A stretch of 64,000 nt of DNA from Nocardioides sp. (GCF_030019515.1 NZ_JASEEQ010000017.1:1-64000); one strand, 5' to 3'. Positions 9,149-18,469 are shown, counted from the stretch's first letter. Translations and numbers: made by a program. Notes: generated from the sequence alone by a model not told the origin.

Positions 9149-9436
9149 ATGGGCGATGATGGCGCCATGCGCAGTGCCGTCGACGTGACCGTCACCGGCC
9201 GGGTGCAGGGCGTCTCGTTCCGCTACTACGCCGAGCGCGAGGCGGACCGCCTGGGGGTCGCTGGCTGGGTCCGCAACGAGCCCGACGGGACGGTGGCGGC
9301 CCACGTCGAGGGCGCTCCCGGCGCGGTGGACGGCTTCGTGCGGTGGTGCCACGACGGCCCGCGGCTCGCCCACGTCGAGAGGGTCGACGTACGCGACGGG
9401 CCCGACGAGGGGCTCACGTCGTTCGGGGTCCGGTGA
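9149..9436 (+). CDS. acyP: Acylphosphatase
   Basis: Hydrolyses acyl phosphates; a ferredoxin-like alpha/beta fold of 89-95 residues. GRVQGVSFR at 17-25 supplies the catalytic Arg25, and GWVRNEPDG supplies Asn43 (numbering from ATG 9149). GGGAG at 9135-9139 favours ATG 9149; ATG 9167 would remove six residues and gives a start closer to most homologues. It lies alone between purB and a convergent gene that ends 7 bp away. Confidence 0.92.
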   Translation: MGDDGAMRSAVDVTVTGRVQGVSFRYYAEREADRLGVAGWVRNEPDGTVAAHVEGAPGAVDGFVRWCHDGPRLAHVERVDVRDGPDEGLTSFGVR

Positions 9437-9443
9437 CCCCGCG

Positions 9444-10061
9444 TCAGGCGCGCGCCGTACCGCCCCAGTTGGCGAGCTTGGCGGCGACCGCGCTCAGGTC
9501 GGCGCGCCACACGTCCTCGGGCACCGGCGGCAGGATGTCGTCCCACTCGACGGCGTAGGAGCCCAGGATGCTCGGCTGGCCCAGGGTGCGGGCGAAGAAC
9601 CACACGTGGCAATGGGAGCCGCCGTCGCCCCAGCGGTTCACGTGCACGCGACCGATGTGGGGGAGCCCCTGGACGATGCGGACCACGCGGTTGGAGATCC
9701 GGCCGAACTGGGAGGAGAGCTCGTCGTCCAGGTCGCCGAAGTCCAGGTGCTCGCGGGTCCACAGCGTCAGCACCAGCGGCATCCCGGACGGCTTCGCGTC
9801 CCGGGTGAGGATCCAGTCGTCGTCCTCCCAGACGACGCGGTCGGCCTCGAAGCCGGCACACGCGGCGCACGGCCGGCCGCCGTCCTCGCCGACCCGCGGC
9901 TGCTCCTCGGCGGGTGGTGGCAGCACCTTCGGTACGACGGCCCCGTCGACGGCCTCCCAGGGGAAGACGTCCCACTCGGCGCTCGGCGGCGTCGGCAGCC
10001 GACCCTCGGCCCCGACCGCCGCCACGACCCTGGCGTACACCTCTTCAGCGGACTCCGGCAT
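9444..10061 (-). CDS. HIT-like superfamily protein, 205 aa
   Basis: The C-terminal half contains RVHVNRWGDGGSHCHVWFFAR with His150 and His152 placed like the H-x-H part of the histidine triad, after a beta sheet, so a HIT-like nucleotide-hydrolase fold is likely. A CAAC pair at residues 65-68 in the linker could bind zinc, as in GalT-like HIT relatives. The substrate is unknown. The start is ATG 10061 or the upstream in-frame GTG at 10070, which would add three residues. It is divergent from purC, with 62 bp for both promoters. Confidence 0.65.
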   Translation of the reverse strand: MPESAEEVYARVVAAVGAEGRLPTPPSAEWDVFPWEAVDGAVVPKVLPPPAEEQPRVGEDGGRPCAACAGFEADRVVWEDDDWILTRDAKPSGMPLVLTLWTREHLDFGDLDDELSSQFGRISNRVVRIVQGLPHIGRVHVNRWGDGGSHCHVWFFARTLGQPSILGSYAVEWDDILPPVPEDVWRADLSAVAAKLANWGGTARA

Positions 10062-10123
10062 ACCGGACACTGTCTCAGACGCTCCCGGGCCGAGCCGCCC
10101 TCGGCTCCTCCTAGAGTGGGCCC

Positions 10124-11008
10124 GTGCCCGACCTCAACATCCCGACCGCGCCGGCGATCCCGAACGCCACCCACCTCCACTCCGGCAAGGTCCGCGACCT
10201 CTACGAGCTGCCGGGCGGCGAGCTGCTGATGGTCGCCAGCGACCGGATCTCGATCTTCGACTTCGTGCTGGACACGACGATCCCCGACAAGGGCGAGATC
10301 CTGACCCGGATGTCGCTCTGGTGGTTCGACCGGCTCGCCGACCTGGTGCCCAACCACGTCCTCTCCACCGACGTCCCCGAGCAGGTCCGGGGCCGGGCCG
10401 TGGTGTGCGAGCGGCTCGACATGTACCCGGTCGAGTGCGTCGCCCGCGGCTACCTCACCGGCTCCGGGCTGGTCGACTACCGGGCGTCCGGCGCGGTCTG
10501 CGGCATCGCGCTCCCGGCCGGGCTGGTGGACGGCAGCCGGCTGCCGGAGCCGATCTTCACCCCGGCCACGAAGGCCGAGCTCGGCGAGCACGACGAGAAC
10601 GTCTCGTACGACGCGGTCGCGGGCACCATCGGGTCCGAGCGAGCGGCCGAGCTCCGCGACCTGACGCTGCGCGTGTACGCCCGCGCGGAGACGATCGCCC
10701 GCGAGCGCGGCATCGTCCTCGCCGACACCAAGCTGGAGTTCGGCGCCCGGCCCGACGGCACGACCGTGCTCGCGGACGAGGTGCTCACGCCGGACTCCTC
10801 GCGCTTCTGGCCCGCCGCCGAGTGGGAGCCCGGCCACGCGCAGCCGTCGTACGACAAGCAGATCGTGCGCAACTGGGCGCTCTCCCCGGAGTCCGGGTGG
10901 GACCGATCCTCCGGCGAGGCCCCGCCGCCGCTGCCGGCCGAGGTCGTCGAGCGGACCCGTAGCCGGTACGTCGAGGCCTACGAGCTGCTCACCGGCGAGC
11001 GGTGGTAG
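10124..11008 (+). CDS. purC: SAICAR synthetase
   Basis: Phosphoribosylaminoimidazole-succinocarboxamide synthase: joins aspartate to CAIR with ATP. At 294 residues it is the long actinobacterial/fungal-type form. Conserved blocks include HSGKVRDLY near residue 19, VASDRISIFDFVL, the central VVCERLDMYPVECVARGYL with the substrate-binding Arg, and LADTKLEFG with DEVLTPDSSRFW. Starts at GTG 10124. Its end overlaps the start of the next small gene by 7 bp. PurE and PurK, which make its substrate, are not in the window. Confidence 0.96.
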   Translation: MPDLNIPTAPAIPNATHLHSGKVRDLYELPGGELLMVASDRISIFDFVLDTTIPDKGEILTRMSLWWFDRLADLVPNHVLSTDVPEQVRGRAVVCERLDMYPVECVARGYLTGSGLVDYRASGAVCGIALPAGLVDGSRLPEPIFTPATKAELGEHDENVSYDAVAGTIGSERAAELRDLTLRVYARAETIARERGIVLADTKLEFGARPDGTTVLADEVLTPDSSRFWPAAEWEPGHAQPSYDKQIVRNWALSPESGWDRSSGEAPPPLPAEVVERTRSRYVEAYELLTGERW

Positions 11009-11418
11009 TCGTCGCCTTCGCGGTGCCCCGGGAGGTCGCCTTCGACTACCTCGTGGACCCGCGACACCGGCCCGAGTGGCAGTCGAGCCTGGCCCGGGTC
11101 GAGCACGTCGACGGCCAGGTACAGGTCGGCCAGACCTGGGTGGACGTCACCCGCCCCGGCTTCCGGCCGCGGATGGAGACCACCGAGCTGGACCGGCCGC
11201 GGCGCTGGTCCGAGCGAGGCACCTGGCACGGCCTCACCGCCGTCCTCACCCTGGACTTCGCCGAGGCCCCCGGCGGGTGCGAGGTGACCGCCACGATGAG
11301 CGTCACCGGTCGGGGCGCGGCGGCGCTGCCGGCGCGGGTCCTGGGCGCGCTCGCTCCCCGTGCGGTCGGGGCCGACCTGCGCCGAGCGGCGAGTAGGTTG
11401 ACCTCACGGCCCTGGTAG
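11002..11418 (+). CDS. SRPBCC-superfamily (START-like) protein
   Basis: A 138-residue helix-grip domain: VPREVAFDYLVDPRHRPEWQ near the start is the usual opening of SRPBCC/polyketide-cyclase-like proteins, followed by strands that end in the amphipathic C-terminal helix (ADLRRAASRL). Such proteins bind a small hydrophobic ligand, which cannot be predicted here. GTG 11002 lies inside the end of purC (7-bp overlap), so translation is probably coupled. An acyl-CoA ligase gene follows, consistent with a lipid-related ligand, but this is only context. Confidence 0.7.
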   Translation: MVVVAFAVPREVAFDYLVDPRHRPEWQSSLARVEHVDGQVQVGQTWVDVTRPGFRPRMETTELDRPRRWSERGTWHGLTAVLTLDFAEAPGGCEVTATMSVTGRGAAALPARVLGALAPRAVGADLRRAASRLTSRPW

Positions 11419-11444
11419 AGACCGCAGCGATGGAGGCGACGCAC

Positions 11445-13031
11445 GTGACGACGTACAACCTGGCGACCCTGCTCGAGGGCAGCGCCGCCACCCACCCGGA
11501 CCGCACGGCGATCGTGCTGAACGACACCCGGCTCACCTACGCCGAGGTCGACTCGTTCGCGAACATGGTCGCCAACCTGCTGGTGTCGCGCGGCATCCGG
11601 CCGGGTGACAAGGTCGCGCTGTCGTGCCCCAACCTGCCCTACTTCACGGTCGTCTACTTCGGCATCCTCAAGGCCGGCGCCACCGTCGTCCCGCTCAACG
11701 TGCTGCTCAAGGGCCGCGAGGTGGCCTACCACCTCGCCGACTCCGAGGCGAAGGCGTACTTCTGCTTCCAGGGCACGCCCGAGCTGCCGATCGGCGAGGC
11801 CGGGTACGCCGGCTTCACCGACACCCCGGACTGTGAGCACTTCTTCGTGATCACCGCCGACCTCGGCGCACCCTCGCCGATCGACGGCACCCCCGAGAAT
11901 CCGGTGGAGACGATGGCCCAGGCGATGGCCGGCCAGCCGGGGACCTTCGACAGCGTCGCCACCGACGAGGACGACACCGCGGTGATCCTCTACACCTCCG
12001 GGACCACCGGGCAGCCGAAGGGCGCCGAGCTGCGGCACCGCAACATGCGCGACAACGCGCTGCTCGGCGAGCCGCTGTTCGGGGCCGATCCCGAGAAGCC
12101 CGACACCTACCTGTGCGTGCTGCCGCTGTTCCACTCCTTCGGCCAGACCGTCAGCCAGAACGGCGCGTTCGCGTACGGCGGCACCGTCGTGATGCTGCCC
12201 CGCTTCGAGCCGCACGCGGCGCTCGACCTGATGCTCAAGGAGCGGATCACGTTCTTCGCGGGCGTGCCGACGATGTACTGGGGGCTGCTCGGCGCGCTCG
12301 AGGACGGGGTCGACGTGTCCGCGCTGGCCGACAACCTGAGGGTCGCGGTGTCCGGCGGCTCGGCCCTCCCGGTCGAGGTGCACAAGGAGTTCGAGAAGCG
12401 GTTCGGGGTCACGATCCTCGAGGGCTACGGCCTGTCGGAGACCTCGCCGGTCGCGAGCTTCTCGAAGTACGGCGAGCCCGCTCGCCCGGGCTCGATCGGC
12501 GTGCCGGTCCCGGGCGCGGAGATGAAGCTGATCGCTCCCCCTGACGCGGGTGGGGACTGGACCGAGGTCGAGGGCGCCGGCGAGATCGGCGAGATCGCGA
12601 TCAAGGGGCACAACGTGATGAGGGGCTACTTCAACCGGCCCGACGCCACCGCCGAGGTCATCCGCGACGGCTGGTTCCGCTCCGGCGACCTGGCCCGCCG
12701 CGACGAGGACGGCTGGTACTACATCGTCGACCGGTCCAAGGACATGATCATCCGCGGTGGCTACAACGTGTACCCGCGCGAGATCGAGGAGGTCCTGATG
12801 ACCCACCCGGGCGTCTCGCTGGCCGCGGTGATCGGCGTACCCGACGAGAGCCACGGCGAGGAGATCAAGGCCGTGGTGATCCGCAAGGACGGCTCCGACC
12901 TGACCGAGGCGGACCTGATCGCCTGGTCCAAGGAGCAGATGGCCAACTACAAGTACCCGCGCCAGGTCGAGTTCGTCACCTCGCTGCCGATGACCTCCAC
13001 CGGCAAGATCCTCAAGCGCGAGCTGAGCTGA
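11445..13031 (+). CDS. Long-chain fatty-acid-CoA ligase (ANL superfamily)
   Basis: Activates a carboxylic acid to acyl-AMP and transfers it to CoA. The 528 residues carry all adenylation core motifs: YTSGTTGQPKG at 183-193, EGYGLSET, the hinge-region GWFRSGDLA with DRSKDMIIRGGYNVYP, and the C-terminal STGKILKREL with catalytic Lys near 521. GTG 11445 is chosen over ATG 11430 because TGGAGG at 11431-11436 sits eight bases upstream and homologues begin at this point. The exact chain length cannot be deduced. It ends facing a convergent gene with a perfect palindrome between them. Confidence 0.9.
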   Translation: MTTYNLATLLEGSAATHPDRTAIVLNDTRLTYAEVDSFANMVANLLVSRGIRPGDKVALSCPNLPYFTVVYFGILKAGATVVPLNVLLKGREVAYHLADSEAKAYFCFQGTPELPIGEAGYAGFTDTPDCEHFFVITADLGAPSPIDGTPENPVETMAQAMAGQPGTFDSVATDEDDTAVILYTSGTTGQPKGAELRHRNMRDNALLGEPLFGADPEKPDTYLCVLPLFHSFGQTVSQNGAFAYGGTVVMLPRFEPHAALDLMLKERITFFAGVPTMYWGLLGALEDGVDVSALADNLRVAVSGGSALPVEVHKEFEKRFGVTILEGYGLSETSPVASFSKYGEPARPGSIGVPVPGAEMKLIAPPDAGGDWTEVEGAGEIGEIAIKGHNVMRGYFNRPDATAEVIRDGWFRSGDLARRDEDGWYYIVDRSKDMIIRGGYNVYPREIEEVLMTHPGVSLAAVIGVPDESHGEEIKAVVIRKDGSDLTEADLIAWSKEQMANYKYPRQVEFVTSLPMTSTGKILKRELS

Positions 13032-13054
13032 TCGGGACGCGGCGGCCCCCGGAG

Positions 13055-13082
13055 GAGTTTCATCGGCCGGCCGATGAAACTC
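13055..13082. repeat. Perfect 28-bp palindrome between convergent genes
   Basis: GAGTTTCATCGG...CCGATGAAACTC is an uninterrupted 28-bp palindrome located 24 bp after the acyl-CoA ligase stop and 14 bp before the stop of the convergent membrane-protein gene. It can serve as a bidirectional terminator-like hairpin. Its GTTTC...GAAAC frame with a central CGGCCGGCCG is shared with the palindromes at 19222, 21660 and 36239, so it looks like a variant of that repeat family. Confidence 0.85.
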
Positions 13083-13095
13083 GGCGACCGCCCGG

Positions 13096-13599
13096 CTACG
13101 CGAACGGGTTCGGCAGGGCGCCAGGCAGCCCGGCCAGCAGCTCGCGGGCCTGGCCGGCGACCTTGTGCTCGACGAGCACCTCGTACTTGGTCGCGACGAC
13201 CTGGGTGACCGAGGAGAAGTCCCGCCGGCCGCGGGTCAGGGCGTAGCCGAGCAGCGCCCAGACCAGCCCGAAGACCGCGCCGAACAGCATCGTGGAGACG
13301 ATCATCGCCAGCGCGTTCTCGTCGACGAAGATCGCGAAGACCAGCCCCACGAACAGGCCGAGCCAGATGCCGGACAGGACCCCGCCGAGTGCGACCCGGC
13401 CGGTGGTGAGTCGCCCGGTGATCCGCTCGACCCGCTTGAGATCGGTGCCGACGATCATCAGGTGCTGCACGGGGAAGTGCTGGTCGGAGAGGAAGTCGAC
13501 CGTCTTCTGGGCGGTGGCGTAGTCGTCGTAGACGGCGAGGGACTGGGGGAACTCCAGCTTCAGCGGGGAGGGACCCGGGACTCCGGTGGGCATGCTCAT
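13096..13599 (-). CDS. General-stress-protein-like membrane protein (YflT/DUF1269 type)
   Basis: A 167-residue protein. Residues 20-65 form a soluble domain (SLAVYDDYATAQKTVDFLSD, then LMIVGTDLKRVERI) typical of the general stress protein 17M/YflT-like N-terminal module. Two glycine-rich membrane helices follow at about 72-92 and 96-120, and the end is cytoplasmic. The role is unknown; relatives are stress-induced. ATG 13599 and ATG 13593 are both possible starts. It is convergent with the acyl-CoA ligase and divergent from purS, 51 bp away. Confidence 0.75.
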   Translation of the reverse strand: MSMPTGVPGPSPLKLEFPQSLAVYDDYATAQKTVDFLSDQHFPVQHLMIVGTDLKRVERITGRLTTGRVALGGVLSGIWLGLFVGLVFAIFVDENALAMIVSTMLFGAVFGLVWALLGYALTRGRRDFSSVTQVVATKYEVLVEHKVAGQARELLAGLPGALPNPFA

Positions 13600-13650
13600 G
13601 CCGTCCAGTCTGGCGCGGACCCCGTGCCGGGACCACCTAGACTGTGCCGC

Positions 13651-13941
13651 GTGCCGCGCGTAGTCGTCGATGTCATGCCCAAGCCCGAGATCCTCGATCC
13701 CCAGGGCAAGGCCGTCCTCGGCGCGCTGCCGCGCCTGGGCTTCAGCGGCGTCACCGACGTCCGCCAGGGCAAGCGGTTCGAGCTCGAGGTCGACGGCGAG
13801 ATCACCGCGGAGGTGCTCGAGCAGGTGCGCCAGATGGCCGCCACGCTGCTGTCCAACCCGGTGATCGAGGACTTCACGGTGGCGATCGAGACCGTGCCCG
13901 CCGCCGTGTCGGTGGTCGACCCCGCCGAGTCGCGCTCGTGA
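13651..13941 (+). CDS. purS: FGAM synthase subunit PurS
   Basis: Small structural subunit of the three-part formylglycinamidine synthase PurS-PurQ-PurL, which converts FGAR to FGAM. The 96-residue protein begins [19 protein letters not shown] and contains [17 protein letters not shown], the family hallmark. It is slightly longer than the usual 80-85 residues at its C-terminus. Starts at GTG 13651. Its stop overlaps the purQ GTG by four bases (GTGA), so PurS and PurQ are made in a coupled way. purL lies 5.4 kb downstream. Confidence 0.95.
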   Translation: MPRVVVDVMPKPEILDPQGKAVLGALPRLGFSGVTDVRQGKRFELEVDGEITAEVLEQVRQMAATLLSNPVIEDFTVAIETVPAAVSVVDPAESRS

Positions 13942-14606
13942 AGGTCGGGGTCGTCACCTTCCCGGGCTCGCTGGACGACGTCGACGCGCAGCGCGCGGTC
14001 CGGGTCGCCGGCCACGAGGCGCTCGCGCTCTGGCACGGCGACCACGACCTGCGCGGTGTGGACGCGGTGATCCTGCCGGGCGGCTTCTCGTACGGCGACT
14101 ACCTGCGCTGCGGCGCCATCTCGCGGTTCTCCCCGGTGATGACCGAGGTGGTCGAGGCCGCCGGGCGGGGGATGCCGGTCCTCGGCATCTGCAACGGCTT
14201 CCAGATCCTGTGCGAGTCCCACCTGCTGCCGGGCGCGCTGATCCGCAACGACCACCGCAGGTTCGTCTGCCGCGACCAGCGGCTGCGCATCGAGGACACC
14301 GACACGCCCTGGACCGCGGCGTACGCCCCCGGCGCCGAGATCACCGTCCCGCTGAAGAACGGCGAGGGCGGGTTCGTCGCCGACGCGGAGACCCTCGACC
14401 GGATCGAGGGCGAGGGCCGGGTCGTGGCGCGCTACCTCGACGGCAACCCGAACGGGTCGCTGCGCGACATCGCCGGCGTCACCAACGAGCGCGGCAACGT
14501 GGTCGGCCTGATGCCGCACCCCGAGCACGCCGTCGAGGACCTCACCGGCCCGGGCACCGACGGGCTCGGATTCTTCGTCAGCCTCGCCGAGCGGGTCCTC
14601 GCGTGA
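13938..14606 (+). CDS. purQ: FGAM synthase glutaminase subunit PurQ
   Basis: Class I glutamine amidotransferase that feeds ammonia to PurL. In the 222 residues the nucleophile elbow LGICNGFQ places Cys85, and the catalytic pair His194 and Glu196 lies in [21 protein letters not shown] at 47-59 is the PurQ-specific block. The GTG start overlaps purS by 4 bp, and the stop overlaps the GTG of the next gene by 4 bp, giving a tightly coupled three-gene unit. Confidence 0.97.
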   Translation: MKVGVVTFPGSLDDVDAQRAVRVAGHEALALWHGDHDLRGVDAVILPGGFSYGDYLRCGAISRFSPVMTEVVEAAGRGMPVLGICNGFQILCESHLLPGALIRNDHRRFVCRDQRLRIEDTDTPWTAAYAPGAEITVPLKNGEGGFVADAETLDRIEGEGRVVARYLDGNPNGSLRDIAGVTNERGNVVGLMPHPEHAVEDLTGPGTDGLGFFVSLAERVLA

Positions 14607-15049
14607 GCCCGCAGCTGGCCTTCCGCCGGGTGGCGATCGCCGAGGCGGTGACCTGGGCGCTGCTCCTCGCCGGCATGTTCCTCAAGTACGTCACCGAGAC
14701 CACCGAGCTCGGCGTCCGCGTCTTCGGGATGATCCACGGCGTCGTCTTCATCTCCTACTGCCTCACCGCGGTCCTGGTCGCCGTCGACCAGCGCTGGAGC
14801 CGCGGCCGGCTGCTGCTCGGCCTCGCCGCCGCGGTGCCGCCGTTCGCGACCGTGCCGTTCGACCGGTACGCCGAGCGCCGCGGTGGCCTCGGCACCGCCT
14901 GGCGGCTCACGACCTCCGCGCCGACCGGTCGCGTCGACCGGCTGGTCGGCTGGCTGCTGCGCAACCCGCTCCACGGCGCGCTCGCGGGCGTGGTCGCCGT
15001 CGGCGTCCTCACCGGGGTCGCGCTGCTCGTCGGACCGCCTGCCGGCTGA
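14603..15049 (+). CDS. DUF3817 membrane protein
   Basis: A 148-residue integral membrane protein starting at a GTG that overlaps the purQ stop by 4 bp. Residues 3-30 hold [23 protein letters not shown], and 40-65 hold [21 protein letters not shown], the characteristic DUF3817 pattern. Two more hydrophobic stretches lie near 75-90 and 125-145, the last after a [14 protein letters not shown] segment. The function is unknown. Translational coupling to purQ is notable because nothing about the family suggests a purine role. Confidence 0.8.
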   Translation: MSPQLAFRRVAIAEAVTWALLLAGMFLKYVTETTELGVRVFGMIHGVVFISYCLTAVLVAVDQRWSRGRLLLGLAAAVPPFATVPFDRYAERRGGLGTAWRLTTSAPTGRVDRLVGWLLRNPLHGALAGVVAVGVLTGVALLVGPPAG

Positions 15050-15070
15050 CGCCGCCGGGGCCGATCCGGC

Positions 15071-16495
15071 TCAGCTGCGCACCCGGGCGGAGTTGAGCGC
15101 CCTCCAGGTCTGGTTGCCGGCGACGCCGGTGACGTCGAGCCTCACGAACTTCTGCCAGGCCTTGAGCGCGCTCGTGGTGCGCTCGTCGAAGACGCCGGTC
15201 GCCTTGACCGGGACCTCGCGGTCGGTGACGGCGTTGAGCGTCCGCTGGACGCGACGCACCGCCGGGCCCACCGACCCGAACTTGACCACGGTGCGCTCGC
15301 CGGCACTCAGCAGGGACACCCAGTTGCGGCGCGACCAGGTCGACGAGACGGCCAGTCCGACCTGGGCCTGCCAGGCGTTGGCCGCCTTCACGGTGCGGGT
15401 GGTGTAGAAGCCGCTGACCTTGCCGGCGTACAGGCCCTGCTCCTGCAGGAGGCACTGCAGCGCCTTCACCTTCGCGGGGGGCGGGGTGGTGCCGGTGCTC
15501 GCCGGCTGGAGCGTCGGGTAGAGCCCGAAGCCGATCTTCACGCCGCCGCAGTGGGTCTCGGGAACGGCCACCGAGCCCTGGCCGACGTCGAGGAAGTTGC
15601 GGTCGATGTTGATCGTCACGCCGCCCCAGGTCTCGTCGTGACCGCCCTGGTACTGCTTGATCCGCGCGTGCGGACGCCAGCCGTCCTCGCGGATGTACGA
15701 CGAGGACGTGTTGGCCTTGCCGTCCCAGCGGGCCAGCCAGATCTGGTCGGGCAGCACGACCTGGTCGGGCCGGTTGACCCGGGCGTCGTCGAGCATCTTG
15801 ATGCCGGACCCGGCGCTCGAGTACACCCCGGAGAGGTACCCGAGCCGGTGGATCTGCCAGGTCCAGCCGCTGAGGAAGGCCAGCGCGGACTCGCGGCACC
15901 TGGTGTTGCGCAGGTCGAAGCCCTCGAGGTCGTACCAGAGCGTGCTGCCCGGCGCGATGCCGAGGTCCGAGGCGGCGCCCACGCTCTTGATCGCCTCGGC
16001 CTTGCCCTGCTGCTTGGCCTTGCTGTACCCGCCGTTGGCGCCCGGTCGCGGGATGATCGTCGCGTCGTCGCCGTACCGCGGGAACCGCGGCTGGCAGGAG
16101 GCCTGCGGGCCGAGCGTGATCGGCAGCAGCCGCCAGCCCTTCGCGAGCTGGCGGCTGACCCAGGTGGGGGTCAGGTTCGGCTGCTCACGGCAGGCGCGGG
16201 AGTCGCCCGAGACGTAGATGCCGACCGCGAAGAACGGCGAGCTCTGCAGCCAGTGGTTCATCTTGCGCTGGTCGGGGGTGTGGCACTGGTCGAAGCCGAA
16301 GCCGGTGAAGTCGCCCGGTGTGACCGGGTTGGCGGCCCGCTTGCCGACGGCCGCGGCGGAGGCGGTGCCGGCGGCGTCGGCCGGACCGCCGGGGCCGAGG
16401 GCGGCGACCGTCGTCACCGCGAGCAGGCCGCCGGTGGCGGCGACGAGTGCGCGCCGCAGCAGGGTGCGAGGGGTCCGGGGGGAGGGGCGAGACAT
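15071..16495 (-). CDS. Exported DUF1906 glycoside-hydrolase-like protein with peptidoglycan-binding repeats
   Basis: 474 residues. Residues 1-42 are a twin-arginine-like or Sec signal peptide (RRALVAATGG core, AxA site near 41). The DUF1906 domain (about 60-300) begins GFGFDQCHTP and includes LWYDLEGFD with acidic residues placed as in Rv2525c-like and GH25-like TIM barrels. Two peptidoglycan-binding-like repeats follow, at about 340-390 (VKALQCLLQEQGLYAGKVSG) and 405-465 (VRRVQRTLNAVT). It probably acts on or binds the cell wall. The gene converges with the DUF3817 gene, with 21 bp between stops. Confidence 0.85.
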   Translation of the reverse strand: MSRPSPRTPRTLLRRALVAATGGLLAVTTVAALGPGGPADAAGTASAAAVGKRAANPVTPGDFTGFGFDQCHTPDQRKMNHWLQSSPFFAVGIYVSGDSRACREQPNLTPTWVSRQLAKGWRLLPITLGPQASCQPRFPRYGDDATIIPRPGANGGYSKAKQQGKAEAIKSVGAASDLGIAPGSTLWYDLEGFDLRNTRCRESALAFLSGWTWQIHRLGYLSGVYSSAGSGIKMLDDARVNRPDQVVLPDQIWLARWDGKANTSSSYIREDGWRPHARIKQYQGGHDETWGGVTINIDRNFLDVGQGSVAVPETHCGGVKIGFGLYPTLQPASTGTTPPPAKVKALQCLLQEQGLYAGKVSGFYTTRTVKAANAWQAQVGLAVSSTWSRRNWVSLLSAGERTVVKFGSVGPAVRRVQRTLNAVTDREVPVKATGVFDERTTSALKAWQKFVRLDVTGVAGNQTWRALNSARVRS

Positions 16496-16729
16496 GGCGG
16501 GAGCTCCAAGTCGAAGGCAGGAGAGGTAGCGGGTGGAAGTCGGGCTGCCTCCCGTCGAGGTCCAGCAACCATAACCTCAGAGGTCACACCCGTCACAGCC
16601 TTCGACGAACTACCGACCTGGAGTTCCGGGCCGCCGGGCGCAAGGTTCGCGCAAGCGGCGGCGCCGTCCGCGCGATCGGCTCAGGCTGGGAGTGCTCGTG
16701 CCGATGGCTCGATCGAAGGGGGAACGATC

Positions 16730-16987
16730 ATGGGCGATGCCGAGACGACCTGGACCGGGGGGGACACCACCTGGACCACGCCGCCCTGCCTGGGCCTGGT
16801 CCCGCACTTCCACGGCGACCCGGCGATGGGCGGGGTGCCGCAGGCGAGCGCGGACGGCCACTGGTGGTGGGACGGCCGGCACTGGACCCCGGTGCACGTG
16901 CCGACCCTCGCCGACGCCCGGGCGGCGGCCCAGGAGACGGCCCAGGAGACGGCTCAGCCGGCCCCCGCCTGGGCGAGGGCCGGCTGA
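16730..16987 (+). CDS. Small Trp-rich protein, 85 aa
   Basis: Begins at ATG 16730 after a strong AAGGGGGAA ribosome site at 16716-16724. The centre reads PQASADGHWWWDGRHWTPV, the W-W-D-G-x-x-W motif found in DUF2510 domains and other small actinobacterial proteins. Most known copies are fused to membrane segments, whereas this one stands alone. The C-terminus is Ala/Gln/Glu-rich with a repeated AQETAQETAQ. The function is unknown. It converges with the exporter gene that ends at 17012. Confidence 0.65.
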   Translation: MGDAETTWTGGDTTWTTPPCLGLVPHFHGDPAMGGVPQASADGHWWWDGRHWTPVHVPTLADARAAAQETAQETAQPAPAWARAG

Positions 16988-17011
16988 GCCTGCCGAGCCG
17001 TCGTACCGCGG

Positions 17012-18469
17012 TCAGGCCGCCTCGGCGGCCACCGCCTCGACCTGCTCGACCTGCTCGTCGGGGAGCCCGACCGGCCGCGGCGCCCGCACGGGCAGCCCGA
17101 CCAGGGCCACGACGGTCGCCAGCGCGGCGAACGCCGCCGAGGTGAGGAAGGCCGGCTGCAGGCCCGGGACCAGCTCGCCGGGTACGGCGCCCGCGGCGTA
17201 GACCGACACGATCGCGGCCACCCCGACGGCGCTGCCGAGCTGCTGGGTGGTCTGCAGCAGGCCGGAGGCGGACCCGGCGTGCTCGGGCTCGACGCCACCG
17301 AGCACGGTCGCGGTGATCGGCATGAACACCAGCCCGGTGGCGAGACCGGCGATCACCATCGGCCCGAACACCGCCGCGAGGTAGCTGTCGGTGGTGCCGA
17401 TCGTGCTCAGCCACGCGTAGCCGGCGGCCAGCGCGGCGCTGCCGACGAGGATCATCGTCCGGGCGCCGAACCGGACCAGCAGCTCGGGCGTGACCCGCGA
17501 CATCGCGAAGATGCCGAGGCTGAACGGCAGGAACGCGACGCCGGCCATCAGCGGGCCGAAGCCGAGCACGCCCTGGACGTACTGCACGACCAGGAAGAAC
17601 ATCGACAGGTTCGCGCCGATCATCAGTGCCATCACGGCGAGCGCGGCAACCCGGGGCCGGTTGCGCACGAGAGCCGGCTGCACCATCGGGTGCGGGTGGC
17701 GCACCTCGGTGCGGGCCAGCAGGGCCAGCAGGGCGACGCCGATCGCGAAGCCGCCGAGGGTGCGCGCCGCGGTCCAGCCGTGCTCGGGGGTGCCGATCAG
17801 CGCCCAGACGAGGGACACCGCGCCGAAGGTCGCGCTCAGCGCCCCGACCACGTCGAAGCGGCCGGGGCGGCGGCGGGTCTCGTCGACGTACCGCGGCGCG
17901 AGCAGGAGCACGGCGATCCCGAGCGGGACGTTGATGAACAGCGTCCAGCGCCACGACCCGACGTCGGTGAGCAGGCCGCCGAGCAGCAGCCCGATCGAGG
18001 CACCGCCGGAGGACACCGCGCCGAACAGCGCGAAGGCGCGGTGGCGCGCGGCCTCGTCGGGAGCGCTCGTGGTGAGCAGGGCGAGCACGCTCGGGGCGGC
18101 GAGCGCGGCGCCGACGCCCTGGAGGGTGCGCGCCGCGATCAGCTGCCCGGGCGTCTGGGCGAGACCGCCGAGCGCCGAGCCGAGGGTGAACACGGCGAGC
18201 CCGGCCTCGAAGACCTTGAGCCGGCCGAAGACGTCACCGAGCCGGCCGCCCAGGAGCAGCAGGCCGCCGAAGGCGAGCGTGTAGGCGTTGAGGATCCACG
18301 ACAGCGACGCCGGGCCGAAGCCCAGGTCGGCGTCGATGCGGGGCAGCGCGACGTTCACGACCGTCGCGTCGAGGACGAGCATGAGCTGGGCGACCAGCAC
18401 GATCGCGATGCCGGTGGCCGCCCGTCCCGCGTTCGGCGGGAGGTCGGTGGGGAGGGTGTCACGGGACAT
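17012..18469 (-). CDS. MFS drug exporter, DHA2 (14-TM) family
   Basis: A 485-residue EmrB/QacA-type multidrug:proton antiporter. After a short cytoplasmic lead the first helix reads IVLVAQLMLVLDATVVNVALP, with the membrane Asp and the VNVALP motif typical of DHA2. Motif A is present as GGRLGDVFGRLKVF, and about 14 hydrophobic segments follow. ATG 18469 is the family start; the frame extends upstream into the divergent regulator but has no coding look there. The TetR-type gene at 18600 is divergent with operator-like repeats between, so substrate-induced derepression of the exporter is likely. Confidence 0.9.
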   Translation of the reverse strand: MSRDTLPTDLPPNAGRAATGIAIVLVAQLMLVLDATVVNVALPRIDADLGFGPASLSWILNAYTLAFGGLLLLGGRLGDVFGRLKVFEAGLAVFTLGSALGGLAQTPGQLIAARTLQGVGAALAAPSVLALLTTSAPDEAARHRAFALFGAVSSGGASIGLLLGGLLTDVGSWRWTLFINVPLGIAVLLLAPRYVDETRRRPGRFDVVGALSATFGAVSLVWALIGTPEHGWTAARTLGGFAIGVALLALLARTEVRHPHPMVQPALVRNRPRVAALAVMALMIGANLSMFFLVVQYVQGVLGFGPLMAGVAFLPFSLGIFAMSRVTPELLVRFGARTMILVGSAALAAGYAWLSTIGTTDSYLAAVFGPMVIAGLATGLVFMPITATVLGGVEPEHAGSASGLLQTTQQLGSAVGVAAIVSVYAAGAVPGELVPGLQPAFLTSAAFAALATVVALVGLPVRAPRPVGLPDEQVEQVEAVAAEAA

